Notes under the pieces: generated by a model
Database searches by the model: none
Told to the model about the DNA's origin: nothing
Seen by the model: only the letters and a program-made list of their open reading frames with translations
Shown: positions 52,424-62,114 of the stretch, in pieces
How positions within the stretch are numbered: the stretch's first letter is position 1
Layout: each line of letters opens with the position of its first letter
Made by a program: the position numbers and the translations under genes
Origin: Propionivibrio soli
GTDB lineage: Bacteria > Pseudomonadota > Gammaproteobacteria > Burkholderiales > Rhodocyclaceae
DNA: 64,000 bases
Reading direction: 5' to 3'
Assembly: GCF_025770765.1 (NCBI RefSeq)
Contig: NZ_JANZKY010000002.1
Location: 62,001-126,000, forward strand

Positions 52424-53578
52424 TCAGGAATACGCGTCAGCGGTCCGGACGGCACCCGCCTCGCCAACGCCGTTATCCCGGTAGTGTTCGGCAATTGCGT
52501 GAAACTGATCGGCGATCGAAATCATTGCGTCGAGCATCTCGGGGTCGAAGTGCCGACCGCGTTCTGCTGTCATCATTTCCATCGCCTGGTCATGCGAATA
52601 GGGTTCCTTATAGGCGCGTCGCGAAATAAGCGCGTCGTAGACGTCCGACAGGGCCATCAGGCGGGCGCACACCGGGATGTCGTCGCCCGCGATCCCGCAG
52701 GGATAGCCGGTGCCGTCCCAGCGCTCATGGTGTCCGTAGGCGATGACTTGGGCGAAACCGAGGAAGGACTCCTTGTCGCCGAGATCTCGCGAGGCCGCCG
52801 CGATCGCATTACGCCCGGCGACGCAATGCGTCTTCATGATCTCCCACTCGCTCGCATTGAGCTTGCCGGGCTTGAGCAGGATCGAATCGGGAATCGCTAC
52901 TTTGCCTACGTCATGCAAAGGTGCCGATTTGAAGATGAGGGGAATCGTCTCATCGTTCAACTCCGTCGCGAAGCGGGGATGCGAACGTAGTTCCTCGGCC
53001 AGCGCACGAACGTAATGCTGGGTGCGTTTGATGTGGTTACCCGTGTCGGTATCGCGCGCTTCGGCCAAGGTACAGAACGCCGTGATCGTCGCAGTTTGCG
53101 CAGCGATGATCTGCTGATCACGTTGCACGATCTCGCGTGTGCGTTCGGCGACGAGCTTCTCGAGTTCGTCGTTATGCAATTGGAGCTCCCGCTTGGTGCG
53201 CGCCAGCTGCAAGTGGTTGCGCACCCGCGCCAGGACGACGGCAGGGGTCACCGGCTTGTGTACGAAGTCGCCCGCGCCGAGCGAGAGGCCAAATTCCTCG
53301 TCGACGGCGCTTTCAAGGCTGGACAGGAAGATCACCGGAATATCGCATGTGGCAGGGTTGGCCTTGAGGCTCCGGCAGACTTCGAAGCCGTCGATACCGG
53401 GCATGACCACATCGAGCAGGATGAGATCGGGCAGCAGGCGCATGGCAAGATCGAGCCCTTCGGCACCATTCGATGCAAAACTGACGGCGTACTCTTGACC
53501 AAGGATAGCGCCGAGCAATTCGATGCTCCCCAGGGAATCGTCGATAATGAGCAGGCGTGGACGTACGGCGTCTTTCAT
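52424..53578 (-). CDS. Response regulator with HD-GYP phosphodiesterase output
   Basis: This is a predicted phosphorylation-controlled cyclic-di-GMP phosphodiesterase. It is 384 residues. The receiver domain covers about 8-122 ([14 protein letters not shown]; phospho-Asp56 in [21 protein letters not shown]). A helical linker (about 125-165) is followed by the HD-GYP domain: [22 protein letters not shown] at 222-223 ([13 protein letters not shown]) and GYP at 291-293 ([13 protein letters not shown]). All catalytic motifs are intact. Its ATG overlaps the kinase stop, so the kinase is its probable partner. Confidence 0.94.
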   Translation of the reverse strand: MKDAVRPRLLIIDDSLGSIELLGAILGQEYAVSFASNGAEGLDLAMRLLPDLILLDVVMPGIDGFEVCRSLKANPATCDIPVIFLSSLESAVDEEFGLSLGAGDFVHKPVTPAVVLARVRNHLQLARTKRELQLHNDELEKLVAERTREIVQRDQQIIAAQTATITAFCTLAEARDTDTGNHIKRTQHYVRALAEELRSHPRFATELNDETIPLIFKSAPLHDVGKVAIPDSILLKPGKLNASEWEIMKTHCVAGRNAIAAASRDLGDKESFLGFAQVIAYGHHERWDGTGYPCGIAGDDIPVCARLMALSDVYDALISRRAYKEPYSHDQAMEMMTAERGRHFDPEMLDAMISIADQFHAIAEHYRDNGVGEAGAVRTADAYS

Positions 53579-56500
53579 GATCCTCTCCGCTGTTCGCTAT
53601 CTTGCAGGTGCTCAAGCAAAGCGAGCGCAGCATCGTAGTTGAGTTCCTGGACGGCCCCCGCGATATCGTCGATTCGAGCCGACAGCGGGCCGCCACGGGC
53701 GCGCGAAATCAGTTCGCCAGTCAAACGGCGGGCGTCGAAGCTCTTGGCGCGCAGTTCATGGGCCAGCCGCTCAAGCTCGGGGGCCAACGTCGGGAAACCG
53801 GCCGCTTCGCCTTCGAGAGTCGGCTGAACCGTTTCGCCCGCCGGCTTGAGACGAGAAAGCACGGCCAGGATGGCGTCGCATTCCTTGGCCAGCGTTTCCG
53901 TGGCTTCGACCAGCGTCTCGTCCGCACCCGACTCGATGATGCGACAGACGGTATTGGCCGCGGCAGCGACGGCCGAAAACCCGAGGTTGCCGGCCTCGCC
54001 TTTGAGGTTGTGCGCCTCGCGGAAAAGCACCCGTGTACGGCCTTCGGTAAGCAGAGTGCGCACGCGGGACGCGGCATCGCGCTGGCGTTCGGCGTACGAG
54101 GCGAGCAACTTGCGATAAAGTGCCACGTTTCCGGCCATGCGCGCGAGCGCGGCGCTCACCGCCACACCGGTCAGAGCCGCTTGCAGAACCTGGACGGCCG
54201 ATTTCGGAGAGGACTCGGTGTCAGCCGCCTCGGCCGGTGGCGGCTCGACCGGCACGGCCGGTGCTACCGCACCGTCCCGCGGCTTGACCCACCGCGCAAG
54301 CGTCGTTGCGAGCTCTTGCGGATCGACGGGTTTGGCGACATGAGCATTCATCCCGGCGGCGGCACTGGCGTCTCTGTCCTGAGCCATCGCGGCCGCCGTC
54401 ATGGCGATGATCGGCAAGCCTGCACCGCGCGGCAGGGCACGAATCCGCCGCGTCGCTTCCAAGCCGTCCATGACCGGCATGTGCACATCCATCAACACCG
54501 CGTCGAAGTGCTCACGTTCGACCCATTCGACCGCTTCGAGACCGTTGGCAGCAACGGTTACGTCGAGCCCACCCTTGGCCAGGAACTCGCGCGCCACCTG
54601 CTGATTGATCTCGTTGTCCTCCACTAGCAGCACCCGGGCGCCACGGATACCGTCGAGCGTGGTGCGCGTTGCGGCGAATTGATCGGGCCCCGCTTCAGCA
54701 CGATCATGCGGCCGGTTCTGCAGGCGGATCAGCGTATCGAAGAGCAGCGACTGGGTGACCGGCTTGCCGAGTATGGCGTCGACCGCCGCAATGCCCTTCG
54801 TTTTGCGCAGTTCATCGCGGCTATACGCGGTCGCCATGACGATCATCGGCGGGTGGTCGATCTCGGGATTATCCTCGGCGATCTTGCGCACGCGGTTCGC
54901 GAGCTCCACGCCATTCATCTCCGGCATTTTCCAATCGAGCAGCAGCAAGTTAAACGGTTCGCCGTCTGCCGCAGCACGCACCAGGAGGTCGAGCGCTTTC
55001 TCGCCGGAGTCGGTCGTGGCCACGTCGAATCCCCAGCTTTCGAGGATGCGCCGCATGATCAGGAGCGACGTTTCCTGATCGTCCACAACGAGAGAGCGCA
55101 TCGGTTTCAAGTCGTGCAGACGAAGGCCTGTCTGGCGCGATTCATGGGGAACGGTGGAAACCCCGACTCGGGCGGTGAAGGTAAAGGTACTGCCACGACC
55201 GGGCTCGCTGCTTAGCCCTATTTCGCCGTGCATCAACTCAACGAGGCGCTTGCTGATGGTGAGGCCGAGCCCGGTCCCACCGAAACGCCGCGTCACCGTT
55301 GCGTCGGCTTGCACGAAGGGGCGGAACAAGCGTGCGGCCTCGTCTGGCCCGATGCCGATCCCAGTGTCGCGCACCGAAACGCGCAGAATCACCGCATCGG
55401 CAGTTTTCTCCTCAATGCCGGCACGCACGTGGATCTCGCCTCGGTCGGTGAACTTGAGTGCATTGCCGACGAGGTTGTTGATCACCTGGCTCAGGCGCAA
55501 CGGATCGCCGATCAGATAGTCCGGCACGTCGGGAGCGACGTCGATGAAAAGCTCGATGCCCTTTTCTTCGGCCCGCACCGAAAAAAGGTCGCCGGTGGCG
55601 AGCAGTATCTGCTCGAGCGAGAACTCGACCGATTCGATGTCCACGCGGCCGGCCTCGATCTTCGAGTAATCGAGAATATCGTTGAGAATCCCGAGCAGTG
55701 CCCGCGACGAACTGAGGATCTTCGCCAGATAGTCGCGCTGCTGCTCATCGAGGGACGTATCGAGAGCGAGTTGGGAGAGCCCGATGATGGCGTTCATCGG
55801 CGTACGGATTTCGTGGCTCATGTTGGCCAGGAACCCGGACTTCGCCATGTTCGCTGCATCGGCCGTTGCACGGGCCTCTTGCAATTCCGCCGTGCGTTCT
55901 TCAACCAGATGCTCAAGGCCATCCTTGTAATGCTCAAGTTCCTTCTCGGCACGCTGCCGTTCGGCGATCTCGGCGCGCATGGATTCCAGTGCACGGTTGC
56001 GCTCGCTGTCGTTGCGCATCACCGCCCGCGTTGCCCGCACGCCGACGGCGACGACGCCGGTAGCTGCCACAAGCGCGGCGGCGAGGAGGCCCCATCGGCT
56101 GAGATGGAACTGACGGTCGAGTTCCTCAACCGCGGCCTCCGTCTTGCGGTTGTTGATATCGGTGAGCTTGCGCATCGCGAGGGCCAACATCTTGTCGTTC
56201 TCGCCCTGAACTGCAAACCGCAAGTTGGCCGCGTCCGACTGCGAGGCACGCAGAGCGACGACCCGCGCCATGTCTTCACGATAGAGCCGGGCATACCCTG
56301 CGCAACTGTCGAGGAGCCTCTTTTCTTCCTCGCTCAACGGCCCAACGTCGGCATAGGAACGCAATGTGTCGTCGAGCGCCTGCATCTCGCCGGCAAAGCG
56401 GTCGGCGTCGCTGCCGCCTTCGTTCAGATAATTGGAAAAATAAAGCGCGGCATTCCCGAGATGCAGCGACCCGCGCAGCATGAGCTGGTGCCGATGCGTC

Positions 56501-56628
56501 ACGACCGTCGACAGGTGACTCCACTGCGCCGTGAGTTCGGAAAGCATGACAAACGCCAGCAGGACGACACCGAGAACGGCAACCAACGCCGCCCCGAACC
56601 CGACCGCAAGCGCCGGCTTGACCTTCAT
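53575..56628 (-). CDS. Hybrid sensor histidine kinase with two receivers and Hpt
   Basis: It is 1017 residues. Two membrane helices ([20 protein letters not shown], and about 180-197) bound a ~145-residue periplasmic helical sensor region. A coiled coil leads to the HisKA domain ([20 protein letters not shown], His272), the HATPase ([55 protein letters not shown]), receiver 1 ([13 protein letters not shown]), receiver 2 ([26 protein letters not shown]) and a C-terminal Hpt domain ([12 protein letters not shown]). This is a full BarA-like phosphorelay chain. Its start overlaps the DctP-type gene and its end overlaps the HD-GYP gene, both as ATGA. Confidence 0.95.
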   Translation of the reverse strand: MKVKPALAVGFGAALVAVLGVVLLAFVMLSELTAQWSHLSTVVTHRHQLMLRGSLHLGNAALYFSNYLNEGGSDADRFAGEMQALDDTLRSYADVGPLSEEEKRLLDSCAGYARLYREDMARVVALRASQSDAANLRFAVQGENDKMLALAMRKLTDINNRKTEAAVEELDRQFHLSRWGLLAAALVAATGVVAVGVRATRAVMRNDSERNRALESMRAEIAERQRAEKELEHYKDGLEHLVEERTAELQEARATADAANMAKSGFLANMSHEIRTPMNAIIGLSQLALDTSLDEQQRDYLAKILSSSRALLGILNDILDYSKIEAGRVDIESVEFSLEQILLATGDLFSVRAEEKGIELFIDVAPDVPDYLIGDPLRLSQVINNLVGNALKFTDRGEIHVRAGIEEKTADAVILRVSVRDTGIGIGPDEAARLFRPFVQADATVTRRFGGTGLGLTISKRLVELMHGEIGLSSEPGRGSTFTFTARVGVSTVPHESRQTGLRLHDLKPMRSLVVDDQETSLLIMRRILESWGFDVATTDSGEKALDLLVRAAADGEPFNLLLLDWKMPEMNGVELANRVRKIAEDNPEIDHPPMIVMATAYSRDELRKTKGIAAVDAILGKPVTQSLLFDTLIRLQNRPHDRAEAGPDQFAATRTTLDGIRGARVLLVEDNEINQQVAREFLAKGGLDVTVAANGLEAVEWVEREHFDAVLMDVHMPVMDGLEATRRIRALPRGAGLPIIAMTAAAMAQDRDASAAAGMNAHVAKPVDPQELATTLARWVKPRDGAVAPAVPVEPPPAEAADTESSPKSAVQVLQAALTGVAVSAALARMAGNVALYRKLLASYAERQRDAASRVRTLLTEGRTRVLFREAHNLKGEAGNLGFSAVAAAANTVCRIIESGADETLVEATETLAKECDAILAVLSRLKPAGETVQPTLEGEAAGFPTLAPELERLAHELRAKSFDARRLTGELISRARGGPLSARIDDIAGAVQELNYDAALALLEHLQDSEQRRGS

Positions 56629-57602
56629 TGGTCCGCCCGCGCCGCTTGTACGACCATTCGAACGTAGTCGCCGATCGGGCTGGCGTACCATTTGTCGTAG
56701 ATCTTGCTCGTAGCGGCGGCAAAAGGCCGCGTATCCACCTTGTCGATGCGCAATCCGCGCGCCGCGAGATCCTTGTGGGCGTTGGCTTCGGCCTGCCGCA
56801 TGACCTGACGCTGGTACCGCGTCGCATCCTCCGCCGCGGCACGAAAGATCGCCTGGTCCGCGGCCGTTAACGCATCCCAGGCTCGTTTACTCATCAGAAG
56901 CGGCGTGATTTCGTACTTGTGCCCGGTGAGCGAAACGTATTTCTGGACCTCGTACAGCTTGGCGCTGAGAATATTGGTCAGCGGATTCTCCTGGCCGTCG
57001 ACAACGCCCCGGAGCAGCGCGTTATACACGTCGGAGAACTTCATCTCCACGGGCTTGCCGCCGAGCGCGACGACCACGTCCTGCGTAACCGGGTCGGCGG
57101 GCGTACGGATGCGTAATCCCCTCACATCGCCCGGCTCGCGGATCGGGCGAGTCGCGTTGGAAAGGTGGCGAATGCCGTTATCCCAGAACCCGAGGACGAT
57201 GAGTCCCTTGGCCGCTGCCTTTTGCGCCAGCACTTGACCGGCCGGACCGTCGAGGATGCGCCATGCCGCTTCCGGCGACGCAAACAGAAAAGGCATACCG
57301 ATGGCGCTGAATTCAGGTACGACAGCAGAAACGGTTCCCTGGCTGTTGGCGGTCAGATCAAGGCTGCCGTCGGCGAGTGCCTTCATCATCGCCGCATCGT
57401 CACCGACGCTGGCGGCTCCCGCGACATCGATGACGATGCGCCCCCGGGTCCGTTCCTTGATCGTCTCCGCAAAGCGTTGCGCGGCTCGGGCACGCGGGTG
57501 CTCGGGCGGCTGAGCGTGTCCGAACGTCAGCACCATGGCGGCATAGCCAGGGGCCGAGAAAGTCAGGAAAAAGAACAGGATCGACCCGAGCAACGTGCGC
57601 AT
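56625..57602 (-). CDS. DctP-type periplasmic binding protein (orphan, no permease)
   Basis: Proteins of this family bind organic acids, normally for TRAP transporters. It is 325 residues from the ATG at 57602, which begins a signal peptide ([19 protein letters not shown]). Family marks include [20 protein letters not shown], the ligand-clamp region [20 protein letters not shown] and [20 protein letters not shown] followed by ENPLTNI. No DctQ or DctM membrane subunit is present. The gene instead overlaps a hybrid sensor kinase, so a role as a ligand-sensing partner of that kinase is likely (inference). In-frame codons upstream of 57602 lack a signal peptide. Confidence 0.92.
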   Translation of the reverse strand: MRTLLGSILFFFLTFSAPGYAAMVLTFGHAQPPEHPRARAAQRFAETIKERTRGRIVIDVAGAASVGDDAAMMKALADGSLDLTANSQGTVSAVVPEFSAIGMPFLFASPEAAWRILDGPAGQVLAQKAAAKGLIVLGFWDNGIRHLSNATRPIREPGDVRGLRIRTPADPVTQDVVVALGGKPVEMKFSDVYNALLRGVVDGQENPLTNILSAKLYEVQKYVSLTGHKYEITPLLMSKRAWDALTAADQAIFRAAAEDATRYQRQVMRQAEANAHKDLAARGLRIDKVDTRPFAAATSKIYDKWYASPIGDYVRMVVQAARADQ

Positions 57603-57699
57603 GTCAGTTCTGGCTCTTCGAGTATGGGCGCATCCGGATTCTTCGGAATGTTCCCAGAGACGCACGCGTTTGGGCATCCGTAAAGTGCGCAACAATCGG

Positions 57700-57709
57700 C
57701 GGAAACTAC
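57700..57709 (-). promoter_or_regulatory. Copy 2 of the CGGAAACTAC intergenic motif
   Basis: GTAGTTTCCG on the minus strand, 97 bases before the DctP-type gene start, the same orientation and nearly the same distance as at pbpC. It overlaps a CTACGTAG palindrome. Confidence 0.3.
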
Positions 57710-57771
57710 GTAGACGCCCCCGGCATGACACCTGAAAAACGAGGAACTGAGTTTCGAAAAGACCCAGTTTT

Positions 57772-57799
57772 CGGCAGTGTCTTTGCTGGTACACTGCCG
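57772..57799 (+). promoter_or_regulatory. Inverted repeat with sigma-54-like match upstream of carboxyltransferase
   Basis: CGGCAGTGT, a 10-base loop and its exact complement ACACTGCCG form a 9-bp inverted repeat 57 bases before the ATG. The left half plus loop also reads CGGCAG-N5-TTGCT, a sigma-54-like -24/-12 with correct spacing, and the right half contains a TACACT -10-like box. A short T run (GCTTTTTC) follows. It could be an operator, a promoter or an attenuator; the sequence does not decide. Confidence 0.4.
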
Positions 57800-57856
57800 G
57801 CTTTTTCGCAACCGACCGTTCCAAAAGAATAGTTTCTCTAGAGGAGAGTGGCCGTT

Positions 57857-59401
57857 ATGTCTTTTACTTCAAGAATTCTCGACTTCTTCAAACGCAAATC
57901 CACCGTCTCGTTGGGTGGCGGGGAGAAGGCCATCAGCAAGCAGAAAGCAGGGGGCAAAATGACCGCGCGCGAGCGCATCGCCGCCCTGCTCGACGAAGGC
58001 TCGTTCCACGAGTACGACCTGTTCGTCGAACACAAATGCCAGGATTTCGGCATGGCCGACAAGGAGCTCGCCGCCGACGGCGTGGTTACGGGCTCAGGCA
58101 CCATCGGTGGCCGACCGGTATGCATCTACGCGCAGGACTTCACGGTGGCCGGCGGCTCGCTCGGACTGATGCACGCACGCAAGATCACCAAGGTGATGGA
58201 TCATGCGATCAAGATGGGCGTGCCGATCATCGGCATCAACGACTCCGGCGGCGCCCGTATCCAGGAAGGGGTGAATTCGCTAGCCGGTTACGGCGAGATC
58301 TTTTACCGCAACACGCTGGCGTCCGGCGTCGTACCGCAGATTTCCGTGATCCTCGGGCCGTGCGCGGGCGGTGCCGTCTATTCCCCGGCGCTGACCGACT
58401 TCGTCTTCGTGGTCGACAATATTTCGAAGATGTTCATCACCGGGCCTGAAGTCGTGAAGACTGTGCTCGGCGAGGAAATCTCGATGGAAGACCTTGGCGG
58501 CGCCCGCGTGCAGGCGGAAACTGCCGGCAATGCACATTTCTTCGCCAATTCCGAACTCGAGTGCTTCGCGCAAATCCGCAAGCTTGTCGGCTACCTGCCG
58601 AACAACAGCCGGGCCAAGGCGGCGATGATCGAGGCCAAGACGCCCAAAGCGTCGTACAAGATCGAGAACCTGATCCCGAAAGACTCGAAGATTCCCTTCG
58701 ACGTGCGCGACATCGTGCGCTCGCTCGCCGACGACTCCGAGTTCTTCGAAGTTCAGGAACTGTTCGCGCCCAACGCCATCATCGGCTTTGCCCGTATCAA
58801 TGGCGAAACGGTGGGCATCGTCGGCAACCAGGCGCTCTTCCTCGCCGGGGTGCTCGACATCGACGCCTCGGACAAGATCGCGCGCTTCATCCGCTTCTGT
58901 GACGCGTTCAGCATTCCGCTCGTGACGCTCGTCGACATCCCGGGCTATCTGCCGGGGTCCGACCAGGAACACAACGGCGTCATCCGCCACGGCGCGAAGG
59001 TGCTGTACGCCTACAGCGAAGCGACCGTGCCGAAGATCACCGTGATCCTGCGCAAAGCCTATGGCGGCGGTTACATCGCCATGTGCTCGCACCACCTGCG
59101 CGCCGACTTCGTCTTCGCCTGGCCGACCGCGGAAATCGCTGTAATGGGCCCGGAAGGCGCCGCGAACATCATCTTCCGCAGCGAGATCATGGCGGCAGCG
59201 AATCCTGAAGAAATGCGCAAGCTCAAGGTACAGGAGTACACCGACAAGTTCGCCAACCCGTACGTTGCCGCATCGAGCGGGTATGTGGATGCCGTGATCG
59301 CTCCGGAAGAGACGCGCACCTACCTTGTGCATGCCTTGCAACTCGCGCGCACCAAGGAAGAGTCGCGTCCGGATCGGAAACACGGCGTGCCGCCGTTCTA
59401 A
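57857..59401 (+). CDS. Acyl-CoA carboxylase/decarboxylase carboxyltransferase subunit
   Basis: This is the carboxyltransferase subunit of a biotin-dependent acyl-CoA enzyme (propionyl/methylmalonyl-CoA type). It is 514 residues from the ATG at 57857, with AGGAG upstream. The crotonase-fold halves are evident: KMTARERIAALLDEGSFHEY, the oxyanion-type segment NDSGGARIQEGVNSLAGYGE, and LVDIPGYLPGSDQEHNGVIR with RKAYGGGYIAMCSHHLRADF in the C-terminal half. It resembles the 12S subunit of transcarboxylase and decarboxylase alpha subunits as much as PccB, so the direction of the reaction is open. A biotin carrier gene follows. Confidence 0.9.
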   Translation: MSFTSRILDFFKRKSTVSLGGGEKAISKQKAGGKMTARERIAALLDEGSFHEYDLFVEHKCQDFGMADKELAADGVVTGSGTIGGRPVCIYAQDFTVAGGSLGLMHARKITKVMDHAIKMGVPIIGINDSGGARIQEGVNSLAGYGEIFYRNTLASGVVPQISVILGPCAGGAVYSPALTDFVFVVDNISKMFITGPEVVKTVLGEEISMEDLGGARVQAETAGNAHFFANSELECFAQIRKLVGYLPNNSRAKAAMIEAKTPKASYKIENLIPKDSKIPFDVRDIVRSLADDSEFFEVQELFAPNAIIGFARINGETVGIVGNQALFLAGVLDIDASDKIARFIRFCDAFSIPLVTLVDIPGYLPGSDQEHNGVIRHGAKVLYAYSEATVPKITVILRKAYGGGYIAMCSHHLRADFVFAWPTAEIAVMGPEGAANIIFRSEIMAAANPEEMRKLKVQEYTDKFANPYVAASSGYVDAVIAPEETRTYLVHALQLARTKEESRPDRKHGVPPF

Positions 59402-59415
59402 GGGGGAGAAGAAGC

Positions 59416-59733
59416 GTGAGTGAACAGGAACAATTCACCGAGATCGCGCTCGAGTCCGGCACCTTCGCATCGCGCACGACGAAGAAATTCGCCCAGCGCA
59501 AACTCTTCGAGAAACAGGATCCGAAGGTTATCAAAGCGAAGATTCCGGGTGCGATCGAGAGCGTCAGCGCGCAAGTCGGCATGTCGGTCTACACCGGCGA
59601 TACCTTGATGATTCTCGAAGCCATGAAGATGCACAACCGCATCAAGGCGCCGCTGTCGGGGAAGGTCAAGGTCATCCACGTGGCGCCGGGAGACAAGATC
59701 GTCAAGGGCCAGGTTCTGCTCGAGTTGGAGTAG
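59416..59733 (+). CDS. Biotin carboxyl carrier protein
   Basis: This protein carries the biotin that shuttles CO2 to or from the preceding carboxyltransferase. It is 105 residues from a GTG start with GGGGGAGAAG upstream. A charged N-terminal leader (about 1-38) is followed by one biotinyl domain (IKAKIPGAIESVSAQVGMSV). The biotinylation motif is EAMKM (Lys at about 71), and the C-terminal half-motif is GDKIVKGQVLLELE. No biotin carboxylase or membrane decarboxylase beta subunit follows; a strong terminator does. Confidence 0.95.
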   Translation: MSEQEQFTEIALESGTFASRTTKKFAQRKLFEKQDPKVIKAKIPGAIESVSAQVGMSVYTGDTLMILEAMKMHNRIKAPLSGKVKVIHVAPGDKIVKGQVLLELE

Positions 59734-59794
59734 TCGTCTCAAGCACAGGCAGGACCAGCATAATCGGCGGGTAATTCCAATTCCGCCCGACAAC

Positions 59795-59838
59795 ACGCGG
59801 CGCGGCGCGACCGATCAACGGCCGCGCCGCGTTTTTTT
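59795..59838 (+). terminator. Intrinsic terminator after the biotin carrier gene
   Basis: A perfect 12-bp GC-rich stem (ACGCGGCGCGGC and its complement) with a 14-base loop is followed directly by a T run, about 60 bases beyond the stop codon. Confidence 0.92.
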
Positions 59839-59900
59839 GTCCATATGAAGCAGGCACGTTTCCCGCTCGTTGGTTTTATCAGCATTTGCGGGCCTTTCAG

Positions 59901-59910
59901 CGGAAACTAC
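59901..59910 (+). promoter_or_regulatory. Copy 3 of the CGGAAACTAC intergenic motif
   Basis: Exact third copy, 63 bases after the end of the biotin carrier terminator and 77 bases before the doubtful small frame at 59987. Confidence 0.3.
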
Positions 59911-60225
59911 GGATACACAATCAGGCCTCGCAGTGGGAGCATGACGTCAGCAGATCAAGAAGTGCCCTTTTCAGCTCGGAGGCTCTATGACTTGCAAGCG
60001 GGGATGTGATCGACGTGTTCACCATTCCGGCCCTCCAAGTGGATGTGCAGAGCGCCGCCGCACGGGCGAGCGTCGCCGGACGGGCGTGATGGTTGCGTCA
60101 TACGAACAGTTCGAAATGCTAATGGCCGTTTTGGGCTACCGACGCCAGCGTCAGGATAACGAAAGGGATTAGTCGGGTCAGGGAGGAGCGCCGGGGCGGG
60201 TTTGGACTCCCCGCTCTGCTGGGTG

Positions 60226-60256
60226 GGCGTCGGCTCAATAAGGGGGAGCCGACGCC
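60226..60256. repeat. 11-bp inverted repeat downstream of the chemoreceptor gene
   Basis: GGCGTCGGCTC, a 9-base loop and the exact complement form a strong GC-rich hairpin about 70 bases past the chemoreceptor stop (minus strand). There is no T run, so it is not a standard terminator. It may protect or end the transcript with help from other factors. Confidence 0.5.
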
Positions 60257-60323
60257 ACTGGCGCAGCCGACGCATTCTGGTATGCCGGCAGGTTCCGGGG
60301 CGGCAAAATAAGGGCTGTCGGGA

Positions 60324-61958
60324 TCAAACGCCGTACTGCGAAACCGCCTTGTTCATCCGTTGAACGACCGCATTGAGCGTTTCGACCGTCGCCTTCGTCT
60401 GGGTCACAACGCCCACATTCTGTTCGGTCATGGTCGCCACCCGTTCGACGTTCTGCGCCATCTCGGTCATCGCCGTTTGCTGCTGTTCGGAGGCGTGCGA
60501 AATCTCATTGACCATCTGCATCGTGCTCGCCATCTCGACGTTGATCTCGCGCAGCGTTTCCTCCGCCGAGGTGACGAGCTGGACGCCTTCGGACACCTTC
60601 TGCGCACCGGCGCGCATGCTTTCGACCGCTGTCCGCGTCTCGGCCTGGATGCTCTCCGTCATCTTCCCGATCTCCTGCGTCGCACGCGTCGTACGCTCGG
60701 CAAGCTTTCTCACCTCATCAGCGACGACGGCGAAACCGCGGCCCTGCTCGCCGGCGCGCGCGGCTTCGATCGCCGCATTGAGCGCCAGGAGGTTTGTCTG
60801 CTCGGCGATTTCCTTGATCACGCTCGTCACGCGCCCGATCTCTTCGGAACGGTGGCCAAGCGATTCGACATGCTCTGCCGTTTCACGCACGGTGGCCGCC
60901 AGCGATTCGATCGTCCGGCTCGCATCGTGCGTGATTTGAGCTCCTTGCTGCGAGACGTCACCCGTCTGCGCCGCCTTCTCCTTCGTCAACTTTGCGTGCT
61001 CAGCCACTTCTCCGATCGAAACGGTGACTTCCTCAATCGCGGCCGCCGCGGCGGACGTCGCTTCGCTCTGCTGTTGCGCCGACTCATGGGATACTTTCAT
61101 GCCGCCGTCGACATCGCCTGCCGCCGAGGCAAGTTGTTTCGCGGTATCGGCGATTCCCTGCAACGTCGCCTGGACCCAGGAAGCAAATTTGTCGACCTTG
61201 CGCGCGATGCTGCCGATGATGTCGCTACGATCGATATCGAAACGTTTGTCCAAATCGCCGCTGCGTAGAACGCCCTCGATCCATTGTGACGTATCTTCGA
61301 GGTCGCGCCATGTCCTCGGTGCGTAGTAGAACAGGAAGAACAACCCGTAAACAATGGTTAGGACGGCGATCGGCACCGCCACACTGGCGGGCAAGGCCGG
61401 TCCGCCGAGTTCGCGGCTTGCCAGGTCCGCGGCCGTCAACAAGGCGGCGGCCCCGATCAAAGACATCTGCGCCTGCAAGGACATCAACCAAACCAGCCAG
61501 GCCGGCCGGTTCCGCAGCAGGCGGCCATGCTGAACGCGCAGCGACTTTTCGCCTGCGACAACCCTCTTGTAGCCGTTCTCGGCGGCGGCGATTTCCTGCC
61601 GCGACGGCCGCGAACGCACCGACTGATAACCGGTCACCCGACCGCCTTCGCGAACCGGCGAAACGTTGGCCACCACCCAGTAAAACCCGCCGTCCTTGCG
61701 CCGGTTCTTGACGATGCCACGCCAGGGCCGTCCGGCCTTCAGATCGCGCCACATATCGGCAAAGGCCTCGGGCGGCATGTCAGGGTGGCGAACGAGGTTA
61801 TGCGACTGACCGATCATCTCCTCACGCGTGTAATTGCTGACGTCGGCAAAAGCTTGGTTCGCTTCGACAATCACGCCCTTGAGGTCGGTGCTGGAATAGA
61901 TGAATTCGCCTTCGGGCAGCAGCGTTTCGGTGTTGGTTACGGGAAGATTGACTTTCAT
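60324..61958 (-). CDS. PAS-domain methyl-accepting chemotaxis protein (Aer-like)
   Basis: This chemoreceptor is likely to sense redox or energy state from inside the cell. It is 544 residues. The N-terminal PAS domain covers about 10-120 ([60 protein letters not shown]), as in Aer. Two close membrane helices (about 155-175 and 190-212) have no real periplasmic domain between them. A HAMP-like stretch and the signalling domain follow, with the conserved tip [20 protein letters not shown] and [18 protein letters not shown]. No C-terminal NWETF-type CheR tether is present. It is the only receptor in the window. No clear ribosome site precedes the ATG. Confidence 0.94.
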   Translation of the reverse strand: MKVNLPVTNTETLLPEGEFIYSSTDLKGVIVEANQAFADVSNYTREEMIGQSHNLVRHPDMPPEAFADMWRDLKAGRPWRGIVKNRRKDGGFYWVVANVSPVREGGRVTGYQSVRSRPSRQEIAAAENGYKRVVAGEKSLRVQHGRLLRNRPAWLVWLMSLQAQMSLIGAAALLTAADLASRELGGPALPASVAVPIAVLTIVYGLFFLFYYAPRTWRDLEDTSQWIEGVLRSGDLDKRFDIDRSDIIGSIARKVDKFASWVQATLQGIADTAKQLASAAGDVDGGMKVSHESAQQQSEATSAAAAAIEEVTVSIGEVAEHAKLTKEKAAQTGDVSQQGAQITHDASRTIESLAATVRETAEHVESLGHRSEEIGRVTSVIKEIAEQTNLLALNAAIEAARAGEQGRGFAVVADEVRKLAERTTRATQEIGKMTESIQAETRTAVESMRAGAQKVSEGVQLVTSAEETLREINVEMASTMQMVNEISHASEQQQTAMTEMAQNVERVATMTEQNVGVVTQTKATVETLNAVVQRMNKAVSQYGV

Positions 61959-62047
61959 TGCGACGGGCTTTTTTTGGATTTGTGGGGTTCAGGACGATCG
62001 GAGATGGAAACGGCAAATCGAGCGGATTGTATCCGGGAAAACGGCAC

Positions 62048-62072
62048 GTTCCCGATGAACGTCACCGGGAAC
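62048..62072. repeat. 7-bp inverted repeat between DUF4126 and chemoreceptor genes
   Basis: GTTCCCG, 11 bases, CGGGAAC. It lies 43 bases beyond the DUF4126 stop and 90 bases before the chemoreceptor start. Without a T run it is only a possible transcript end or regulator site. Confidence 0.35.
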
Positions 62073-62114
62073 CTCGAGTGCACCTCAAAGATAAGAATGA
62101 CGACGGGAGGGTTT

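Larger units (their letters stand above)
59839..60323. other. Intergenic region without a confident gene
   Basis: These 485 bases lie between the terminator and the chemoreceptor gene end. They hold copy 3 of the CGGAAACTAC motif and a GC-rich hairpin. A 61-codon plus-strand frame (59987-60172) has a fair CGGAGG ribosome site, but its Arg/Cys-rich product matches nothing I know. A shorter start at 60089 would give a 27-residue peptide. I do not call it a gene. Confidence 0.5.

Noticed and set aside
51304-52629. 441-codon plus-strand frame over pbpC
   Set aside because: Antisense to the glycosyltransferase-coding region of pbpC, with no family motif.
59987-60172. 61-codon frame with a fair ribosome site after the biotin carrier terminator
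   Set aside because: Arg/Cys-rich product without any recognisable motif; the frame could be open by chance in GC-rich DNA and no conservation can be tested here.
61959-62047. Sigma-28-type promoter for the chemoreceptor gene
   Set aside because: GCCGTTTC is preceded at the right distance by GATACAAT, which does not match TAAAGTTT.
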